This document shows positions 1-4,877 of a stretch of DNA of 7,203 bases, in pieces (the stretch's first letter is position 1; each line of letters begins with the position of its first letter). Location: contig SKHC01000065.1 in the NCBI GenBank assembly GCA_007117145.1, positions 1 through 7,203 of the forward strand, written 5' to 3'. Both the position numbers and the translations under genes were made by a program. The notes below the pieces were generated by a model. The model did no database searches, was not told the DNA's origin, and saw only the letters and a program-made list of their open reading frames with translations. Source of the DNA: Candidatus Woesearchaeota archaeon (lineage in GTDB: Archaea; Nanobdellota; Nanobdellia; Woesearchaeales; 21-14-0-10-32-9).

Positions 1-249
1 AGTTTGTATCAGTTTTTGGTTTACAACCTTTATGATATTTGCAAGACTTCCTGCTAGTTTAGGCTCAAGCATTGGACTTATTGGCACGTGCTTTTTGGGT
101 ACAATCAAAGTATGTCCCTTATTTGCAGGGTTTATGTCCAGAAAACTCATGAATTCATCATTTTCTACTACTTTGTGACTTGGAATTTCTCCGTTTACAA
201 TCATGCAAAAAGGACATTTCTGCGCTTCTTGTTTTACTTCTTCACTCAT
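1..249 (-). CDS. HIT-family (histidine triad) nucleotide hydrolase/transferase, N-terminal part
   Basis: The gene starts at ATG 249-247 and runs off the left edge, leaving 83 open codons. The visible protein has a CPFC zinc-knuckle pair (C12, C15), then the HIT-fold core: GEIPSHKVVENDEF (20-33), FLDINPANKGHTLIVPKKHV (36-55, with H46 and H54). This is the typical N-terminal half of archaeal HIT proteins, which hydrolyse or transfer nucleoside-phosphate groups in the cytoplasm. The catalytic HxHxHxx triad lies near the C terminus of the family and is outside the window, so activity cannot be confirmed. It is divergent to elp3 across 75 bases, with its own TATA box about 27 bases before the start, so a leaderless mRNA is likely. 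Family assignment is firm; the physiological substrate is unknown. Confidence 0.9.
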   Translation of the reverse strand, partial: MSEEVKQEAQKCPFCMIVNGEIPSHKVVENDEFMSFLDINPANKGHTLIVPKKHVPISPMLEPKLAGSLANIIKVVNQKLIQT

Positions 250-272
250 AACAACAATTTTGTACACTCAAT

Positions 273-280
273 TATTTAAA
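273..280 (-). promoter_or_regulatory. TATA box of the HIT-family gene
   Basis: On the minus strand this reads TTTAAATA, centred about 27 bases before the ATG at 249. That is the spacing expected if transcription starts at the start codon. No Shine-Dalgarno is visible between box and ATG. Confidence 0.6.
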
Positions 281-293
281 TTTTCTCTAAAAC

Positions 294-301
294 TTTATAA
301 A
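294..301 (+). promoter_or_regulatory. TATA box of elp3
   Basis: TTTATAAA is centred about 27 bases before the ATG at 325. There is no GGAGG-like site in between, so a leaderless elp3 mRNA is likely. The box lies back to back with the HIT-gene TATA box, with 13 bases between them, in one divergent promoter region. Confidence 0.65.
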
Positions 302-324
302 AAACTAGGAATTCTTTTTAGTTC

Positions 325-2058
325 ATGTTAAAACCAGATAGAAAATATTATGATAAGATAACAAAGTACGTCTTAGAAAACAAGCCTTCAAAAGATGAGC
401 TTGCAAAAGAAAAAGTAAGACTTTGTAAACAATTAAAGGTAAGCAAGATACCAACAGACATAGAGATATATCTTAATGCTGACGATGATAAAATTTCAAC
501 GTTGAAACCCTTGCTTAAAACTAAGCCTATGAGGACAGGTAGTGGTGTCGCAGTTGTTGCTATTATGACAGCTCCTTTCAAATGTCCTCATGGAAAATGT
601 ACGTATTGTCCTGGTGGGCCAAACAGTTATTTTGGTGATGTTCCTCAAAGCTACACAGGTAACGAGCCAGCTACTATGAGAGGTATCAGAAATGATTATG
701 ATGCGTACCTTCAAGTTATGAATCGTTTAGAGCAATACATAGCCATAGGTCAAAACCCAGATAAAGTCGAGCTTATAATCATGGGAGGTACCTTTCCAAG
801 TTACGCAGTTGAATACCAGGAAGGTTTTGCAAGAGATAGTTACATGGCGATGAATGATTTCAGCAAACTCTTCTTTAAAAAAAGTGGTGAGAAGGGTTTT
901 GACATTCACAAATTCAAAGAGTTCTTTGAGCTCCCAGGAGATATAAGAAACGTTGACAGAACAAAGAGAATAAAACAAAAATTGTTAGATTTAAAGGAAA
1001 AGTCAAAGCACATAGACTTAGAGCAAGCAAAGGATATGAATGAATCAAGTCATATCAGATGCATTGGTATGACAATTGAAACAAAACCTGATTGGGGACT
1101 TTTACCTCATGGAAACACCATGCTAAGACTGGGTTGTACTAGAGTTGAGCTTGGAGTTCAAACACTATACGAGCAAATATTAAAAGAGACTCACAGAGGA
1201 CACACATTAAAAGATACAATTGACAGTGTCCAAATATTAAAAGATTTAGGGTTTAAGCTTAATTTTCATATGATGCCAGGTCTTCCAAACGTATCAAGAG
1301 ATGAAGATATTTGGTGCTACAAGGAATTATTTGAAAACCCTGCGTATAAGCCAGATATGCTAAAAGTCTATCCTACAATGGTTATGCCTGGAACAAAGCT
1401 CTTTTTAGATTACAAGCAAGGAAAATATACTCCTCTTTCAACAACGCAAGCAGCAGATATTATAAGTGAAATGGTGAAATTTGTTCCAAAGTATTGTAGG
1501 ATTATGAGAGTTCAAAGAGACATCCCAACTAAGTATAGCAAGGGAGGGGTGGATAAAAATAACCTGCGTCAACTAGTAGCTCATGAGATGCAACGTAAAG
1601 GTTACACTTTAAATGACATAAAAGCTCGTGAGATAGGTCAAAATGAAGTAAAACCTCCTGTTAACTTTGAGGTTATAGAGTATGATAGTAGTGAGTCAAA
1701 GGACTTTTTTATAAGCTTAGTTGATTCAAACGATAAACTCGTGGGTTTTGCAAGGCTAAGATTCATACACTCTCCTTTAAGAGATGAATTCACTGATAAT
1801 TCTGCGATTATAAGAGAATTACACGTTTATGGTAGGGCAATCGCGATAGGTGATGAAGGGGAAAGTCAGCATAAAGGTTTTGGTAGACAGCTTATGGAGA
1901 AAGCCCAAGCCATAGCGCTTGAGCAAGGTAGAGATAAACTTTTAGTTATAAGCGGTGTTGGTGTTCGAGAGTATTACAGGAAACTTGGCTTTGAATTAGA
2001 GGGTCCGTACATGGTTAAAGTTTTAAACCCAAAAAAAGCGAAACCTTTAAATATCTAG
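325..2058 (+). CDS. elp3: Elp3 family tRNA U34 carboxymethyl-modifying radical SAM/GNAT enzyme
   Basis: In archaea Elp3 acts alone to carboxymethylate the C5 of wobble uridine (U34) in certain tRNAs, joining radical SAM chemistry to acetyl-CoA use. The 577-residue protein shows both domains. In the radical SAM part, C87, C92 and C95 form the CX4CX2C iron-sulfur ligands in CPHGKCTYCPGG, followed by the IIMGGTFPS strand (151-159) and HIRCIGMTIETKPDW (243-257). The C-terminal GNAT domain spans roughly 445-570, with an acetyl-CoA loop at QHKGFGRQLM (515-524) and GVREYYRKLGF (546-556). A lysine-rich stretch at about 180-230 looks longer than in the archaeal Elp3 proteins I recall. The start is fixed by the TATA box at -27. 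sepF follows 37 bases downstream on the same strand and may be cotranscribed. No frameshift or missing key residue is seen. Confidence 0.96.
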   Translation: MLKPDRKYYDKITKYVLENKPSKDELAKEKVRLCKQLKVSKIPTDIEIYLNADDDKISTLKPLLKTKPMRTGSGVAVVAIMTAPFKCPHGKCTYCPGGPNSYFGDVPQSYTGNEPATMRGIRNDYDAYLQVMNRLEQYIAIGQNPDKVELIIMGGTFPSYAVEYQEGFARDSYMAMNDFSKLFFKKSGEKGFDIHKFKEFFELPGDIRNVDRTKRIKQKLLDLKEKSKHIDLEQAKDMNESSHIRCIGMTIETKPDWGLLPHGNTMLRLGCTRVELGVQTLYEQILKETHRGHTLKDTIDSVQILKDLGFKLNFHMMPGLPNVSRDEDIWCYKELFENPAYKPDMLKVYPTMVMPGTKLFLDYKQGKYTPLSTTQAADIISEMVKFVPKYCRIMRVQRDIPTKYSKGGVDKNNLRQLVAHEMQRKGYTLNDIKAREIGQNEVKPPVNFEVIEYDSSESKDFFISLVDSNDKLVGFARLRFIHSPLRDEFTDNSAIIRELHVYGRAIAIGDEGESQHKGFGRQLMEKAQAIALEQGRDKLLVISGVGVREYYRKLGFELEGPYMVKVLNPKKAKPLNI

Positions 2059-2082
2059 TCGAGTCAATTATTTTTAGTAGCT

Positions 2083-2089
2083 AGGAGGG
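2083..2089 (+). promoter_or_regulatory. Strong Shine-Dalgarno site of sepF
   Basis: AGGAGGG sits 6 bases before the sepF ATG at 2096. It is the clearest ribosome binding site in the window and fits a gene translated from inside a longer mRNA, probably together with elp3. It also fixes the sepF start. Confidence 0.8.
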
Positions 2090-2095
2090 CATATA

Positions 2096-2488
2096 ATGAT
2101 AAGAAAATTTCTATCCAAACACAAACTCAAAAGAGAAAGTTATGACGACGATTTCCAGGATGCTGAGGACGAGTACTTAGAGCTTAATACTTCAAGTGAT
2201 GCTAAGACTCAAAACAAAGTTATTGTGAGGCCATTTGTAATTGATGATTTTGCTGATGTTAAGCCTATCTTGGATGTTTTAAGAGAGGGTACAACTATTT
2301 GTCTTTTAAACATTAAACCTTTAAGGGAAAAAGACATCGTTGAGCTTAAGAGGAGTATAAATAAGATTAAGAAAACAGTTGAAGCTATCAGTGGAGACAT
2401 CGCAGGTTTTGGTGAAGACTACATCGTTGTAGTGCCAAGTTTTGCTATGATTCATAGAAATAGTGCAACTGAAGATATTGAAGAATAA
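2096..2488 (+). CDS. sepF: SepF-like cell division protein (DUF552)
   Basis: SepF tethers the FtsZ ring to the membrane in Gram-positive bacteria and in many archaea that use FtsZ. The 130-residue protein has a basic N-terminal segment, MIRKFLSKHKLKRES, in the place of the membrane-binding helix. An acidic linker follows (17-36), then the globular SepF core (about 40-116) with KVIVRPFVIDDFADV, the LREGTTICLLNIKPL strand and the signature GDIAGFGEDYIVVVP (100-114). The length is typical of archaeal SepF. The C terminus is acidic and ends in Glu-Glu. The start is set by the AGGAGGG site 6 bases upstream. The gene lies 37 bases after elp3, so cotranscription is likely; no good TATA box at leaderless spacing is seen. 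ftsZ is not in this window. Family assignment is strong; the role is from homology. Confidence 0.9.
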   Translation: MIRKFLSKHKLKRESYDDDFQDAEDEYLELNTSSDAKTQNKVIVRPFVIDDFADVKPILDVLREGTTICLLNIKPLREKDIVELKRSINKIKKTVEAISGDIAGFGEDYIVVVPSFAMIHRNSATEDIEE

Positions 2489-2493
2489 AAACC

Positions 2494-2501
2494 TTTTTAT
2501 A
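2494..2501 (+). promoter_or_regulatory. TATA box of zpr1
   Basis: TTTTTATA is centred about 27 bases before the ATG at 2525, within the 36-base gap after sepF. There is no Shine-Dalgarno, so a leaderless zpr1 mRNA is likely. Confidence 0.6.
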
Positions 2502-2511
2502 CTTGATTTTC

Positions 2512-2524
2512 TTTTATTTTTTTT
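2512..2524 (+). terminator. T-rich tract, possible terminator of the elp3-sepF mRNA
   Basis: TTTTATTTTTTTT ends directly at the zpr1 ATG, with eight consecutive T (2517-2524). Archaeal RNA polymerase terminates at oligo-T on the coding strand without needing a hairpin. The tract lies downstream of the zpr1 TATA box but upstream of its inferred start site, so it could end sepF transcripts without appearing in zpr1 mRNA. Inferred from base composition only. Confidence 0.45.
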
Positions 2525-3058
2525 ATGACAGACAACGATTTTAACGTAGAGATTCTTGAGGGGGAGAGATGCCCTTTTTGTTTGAAAAACACATTGACTT
2601 TAAGACAGGCTGAAAGAGATATTCCTTATTTTGGAAACGTTGTTCTTTTTTCTATGGATTGTCAAAACGATGGTTGTGGTTACCATGTTTCTGATCTTGA
2701 AAGTGTTGAGGATAAAGGCAAGGTTAAGTGTCAGTTCACAATTGATAGCGAGGATGACATGAAAGTTAGAGTTGTTAAAAGCAGTACTGCTAAAATCACA
2801 ATTCCGCGTATTACTACAATTGAGCCAGGAGAGAATAGTAGTGGTTATGTAACTAACATAGAGGGTATTTTGAGTAGGGTTAAAAAGCAAGTTGAAGATG
2901 TTCGTGATAACAGTGATGATCCTGCTGAGAAGAAGAAGGCTAAGAATCTTGTTAAAAAGTTAACTAAGATTATGTGGGGTCAGGAAAGTATTACGATTAC
3001 GCTTGAAGATCCTAAAGGTAATAGTGGTATAATAAGTGAGAAAACAGTTTTTAAATAA
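2525..3058 (+). CDS. zpr1: ZPR1-type zinc finger domain protein
   Basis: The 177-residue protein matches one ZPR1 module, as in archaeal homologues; eukaryotic ZPR1 has two. Eukaryotic ZPR1 binds elongation factor eEF1A and assists its folding; the archaeal role is not established. The zinc part has C16 and C19 in CPFC, then the family's aromatic/aliphatic stretch ERDIPYFGNVVLFSMDC, then C46 and C51. The A-box-like part follows, with VKSSTAKITIPRITTIEPGE (84-103) and the GYVTNIEGIL segment (107-116). A lysine-rich helix and the WGQESITITLEDPKGNSGI strand pair close the protein. The second knuckle is CX4C rather than the usual CX2C. The start is supported by the TATA box at -27. The stop codon directly abuts the stop of the convergent rimK-like gene. 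Confidence 0.9.
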   Translation: MTDNDFNVEILEGERCPFCLKNTLTLRQAERDIPYFGNVVLFSMDCQNDGCGYHVSDLESVEDKGKVKCQFTIDSEDDMKVRVVKSSTAKITIPRITTIEPGENSSGYVTNIEGILSRVKKQVEDVRDNSDDPAEKKKAKNLVKKLTKIMWGQESITITLEDPKGNSGIISEKTVFK

Positions 3059-4129
3059 TTAGTTTATATCTATTTTTTTTAGAGTGATAATTCCTTTTTT
3101 TACGTTTATTTCTACTTGGTCTTGACTTGTTATCTTGCTAATCAGCGTGGCTATTTCAGGTAAGAGTATCCTTGTTCCTCTATAATCAAGTGAGGTTATG
3201 AGTTCTCCTCCGTTGTTTACTTCGCTCATCACGTTTTTTGTTTCTATTTTTTGTTGCTTGTTTTTCTTGTTCACTGTTTCTTTGTATAAGTACCTTGCAA
3301 TCTTGTCAGCTACGTCAATCTTTGTTGCTTTAGTTATGCCTTGAAGGCCTGGGCTTACATTTGTTTCCAAAACCAAAGGTCCTCTTATACTCTCTAAAAT
3401 ATCAACGCCACATATTTCAGCTCCTGTGGCTTTTGCTGCTTTCACAGCTATGTCTTTAGTGTTTTGGTCTAAATCGTATGATTCTCCTATTGCTCCTGCG
3501 TGTATGTTAGCTCTTTTCTCGTTACTACTACCTCTTCTGACCATTGCAGCCACAACCTTATCTCCAACCACTATAGCTCTGACATCACTATTATCTGTGT
3601 CTACGAATTCTTGTATGATAAAACTCTGTTTTAATGCACTTAAAGCATCTAGTATACTGCTTGCACTACTATAACTATCAGCAAACATAACTCCTTTTCC
3701 TTGTGTTCCTTGTGGGAACTTCATAATTATTGGGTAATTCATACTACTAAGTAATTCTCTTGCAGCAGGTATAGTAGTACTTATATACGTTTTTGGCATT
3801 GGAATCTTGTATTGTTGTAGCATTAAATGAGTCAATAGTTTGTCATGTGCTACGGTGAATGCTTCTGCTGTGATTGGCATGTAACAGTCATCTTTTAAGA
3901 TAGTTGTTAGAGTTCTAAGAACTTGGCTGTATCTAAAACTTCCCTTTGCGTATATGCAGTCAAAGTTTTCTAGTTTTTTTCCAAGGTATAGTATTTCTGC
4001 GTGGTTTCCGCTAATATTAATTTCTAATCCTTTCAAGTTTATTTCTTCTACTTTGTCGAAGTATTTCCTTAAAGCGTCTGCTACCCATTTACTACTTTCG
4101 CTTCCTTGACTTATAACAGCTGCTTTCAT
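3059..4129 (-). CDS. rimK: RimK-family alpha-L-glutamate ligase (ATP-grasp) with C-terminal extension
   Basis: RimK enzymes use ATP to attach glutamate to carboxyl groups: ribosomal protein S6 in bacteria; cofactors F420 or tetrahydromethanopterin derivatives in relatives CofF and MptN. The ATP-grasp features are all visible: DKLLTH (96-101), the nucleotide-binding loop IIMKFPQGTQGKGVMF (134-149), IIQEFV (171-176), DVRAIVVGDKVVAAMVRRG (182-200), NIHAGAIGE (208-216), and the metal ligands D243, E255 and N257 in GVDILE and VLETNVSPGLQG. At 356 residues it is longer than E. coli RimK (300). Residues about 292-356 form an extra tail whose last 40 resemble an AbrB/SpoVT hairpin. The ATG overlaps the rimB-like stop as ATGA, and a GAGG lies 7 bases upstream. 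The acceptor substrate is unknown, so the symbol denotes family, not proven S6 modification. Confidence 0.88.
   Translation of the reverse strand: MKAAVISQGSESSKWVADALRKYFDKVEEINLKGLEINISGNHAEILYLGKKLENFDCIYAKGSFRYSQVLRTLTTILKDDCYMPITAEAFTVAHDKLLTHLMLQQYKIPMPKTYISTTIPAARELLSSMNYPIIMKFPQGTQGKGVMFADSYSSASSILDALSALKQSFIIQEFVDTDNSDVRAIVVGDKVVAAMVRRGSSNEKRANIHAGAIGESYDLDQNTKDIAVKAAKATGAEICGVDILESIRGPLVLETNVSPGLQGITKATKIDVADKIARYLYKETVNKKNKQQKIETKNVMSEVNNGGELITSLDYRGTRILLPEIATLISKITSQDQVEINVKKGIITLKKIDIN
3073..3101 (+). terminator. Oligo-T tracts downstream of zpr1
   Basis: Runs of eight T (3073-3080) and seven T (3095-3101) lie 15-43 bases past the zpr1 stop on its coding strand. They are the first good termination signals for zpr1, but they fall inside the 3' end of the convergent rimK-like gene, where the opposite strand encodes lysine-rich residues. 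The zpr1 transcript would therefore end antisense to rimK. Confidence 0.45.
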
Positions 4130-4488
4130 TCTTCTTCCTCGCTAGCATCAACTAAGAATCCTCTTCTAAGTACGTTTCTTCCAATTAATGCTTTGTATTT
4201 CATATCTTGCCTGTCTCCAATCGTGAATTTTTCTCTAATTTTTTCTCCATCAATATTAATAACAGCTTCAACTACAGCTCTTGTTGTTACGCCATGCGCG
4301 TTTTTTATGTTAGTGTATCCTTTAATAGGTCCAAGTTCGAGTTTTGCTGCAAGGCCAAGTCCTACACTGCTCTTGCTAGCTCCAGTATCTACTCTGGCAA
4401 GTATTACCTCTGTTTTGTCCCCTTTCAAGTTGCTAATACTGACCCTCTCTACAGTTTTTAACACCTTTTTCCCGTCTACTTCCTTCAT
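4126..4488 (-). CDS. rimB: RimB-like protein (PF05618/DUF785, retropepsin-like fold)
   Basis: The 120-residue protein matches the family often labelled putative ATP-dependent zinc protease or RimK/LysX family protein. It carries an aspartate-protease signature, ARVDTGASKSSV (31-42, D34-T35-G36), and the family's C-terminal block GDRQDMKYKALIGRNVLRRGF (91-111). In pseudomonads, RimB is encoded with RimK and influences its glutamylation of ribosomal protein S6. Here the gene overlaps rimK by ATGA, so both are made from one mRNA and probably act together. Its own TATA box sits about 27 bases upstream, with no Shine-Dalgarno, indicating a leaderless start. The protein ends in Asp-Ala-Ser and four Glu, which is noteworthy beside a glutamate ligase. 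Neither protease activity nor a zinc site is evident from the sequence, and the zinc protease name should not be taken literally. Confidence 0.82.
   Translation of the reverse strand: MKEVDGKKVLKTVERVSISNLKGDKTEVILARVDTGASKSSVGLGLAAKLELGPIKGYTNIKNAHGVTTRAVVEAVINIDGEKIREKFTIGDRQDMKYKALIGRNVLRRGFLVDASEEEE
4137..4140 (-). promoter_or_regulatory. GAGG ribosome binding site of rimK, inside rimB
   Basis: On the minus strand GAGG lies 7 bases before the rimK ATG, inside the codons of the glutamate-rich RimB tail. With the ATGA overlap it supports translational coupling of the two genes. Confidence 0.45.
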
Positions 4489-4510
4489 TTTTTACAGTAA
4501 GCCTCACTCG

Positions 4511-4519
4511 TTTATAAAA
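4511..4519 (-). promoter_or_regulatory. TATA box of the rimB-rimK operon
   Basis: On the minus strand this reads TTTTATAAA, centred about 27 bases before the rimB ATG at 4488. It begins 4 bases past the pth2 stop. No long T run separates pth2 from it, so readthrough from proS-pth2 may also feed the operon. Confidence 0.65.
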
Positions 4520-4523
4520 GTTA

Positions 4524-4871
4524 TCACATCATCTTCAATTCAGAAGTGATTGAGTCGATTTTCTCTTCTATTTCAGGTCCTATTGCTACAACTGTTTTTT
4601 CTCCTTTTTTTAAGAATGTTCTCCCAGCATCTCTAATCAGGCTAGCTTTTAACCCATTATCTTTTGCTTTTTGAAAATATGCTACTAATTCTTTCTCGTC
4701 TTTAACTTTCAGTACCACTTTTTTTTGGCCTTGTAAAAGCCACTTATTTACGAGGGCTTCATCAGATTTCAAAGTGTTTTCTACGCTACCGTGTGCTACT
4801 TGAGCGCTCATCTTCCCTTTGGGAAGCTTCAAATCATCTCTTACTAGAATTACTTGTTTGTATTCATTCAT
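4524..4871 (-). CDS. pth2: Peptidyl-tRNA hydrolase, Pth2 type
   Basis: Pth2 hydrolyses the ester bond of peptidyl-tRNA that drops off the ribosome, recycling the tRNA. It is the archaeal/eukaryotic form, unrelated to bacterial Pth. The 115-residue protein is of usual length and contains the family blocks KQVILVRDDLKLPKGKMSAQVAHGSV (5-30, with active-site region K18, K20, H27), WLLQGQKKVVLKV (44-56), IRDAGRT (79-85, with D81 and T85) and KTVVAIGP (92-99). All the conserved positions I recognise are present. The ATG lies 6 bases after the proS stop, with no clear Shine-Dalgarno, so the two genes almost certainly share an mRNA. A weak TATA-like GTATAC about 27 bases upstream, in the proS 3' end, could be chance. 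Both partners act on tRNA. Confidence 0.95.
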   Translation of the reverse strand: MNEYKQVILVRDDLKLPKGKMSAQVAHGSVENTLKSDEALVNKWLLQGQKKVVLKVKDEKELVAYFQKAKDNGLKASLIRDAGRTFLKKGEKTVVAIGPEIEEKIDSITSELKMM

Positions 4872-4877
4872 CTTAAA

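Noticed and set aside
88..279. 63-codon plus-strand frame at the left edge
   Set aside because: It overlaps the HIT-family gene antisense, and the HIT frame carries clear family motifs. The Phe/Tyr-rich translation matches nothing.
4126..4488. Naming the RimB-like protein an ATP-dependent zinc protease
   Set aside because: That label is common for PF05618, but no zinc ligands or ATP-binding motif are visible. The DTG motif points to a retropepsin-like fold instead.
4106..4549. 147-codon plus-strand frame across rimB
   Set aside because: It is the complement of rimB, its promoter and the pth2 end. Low-complexity Ser/Leu composition and no recognisable domain.
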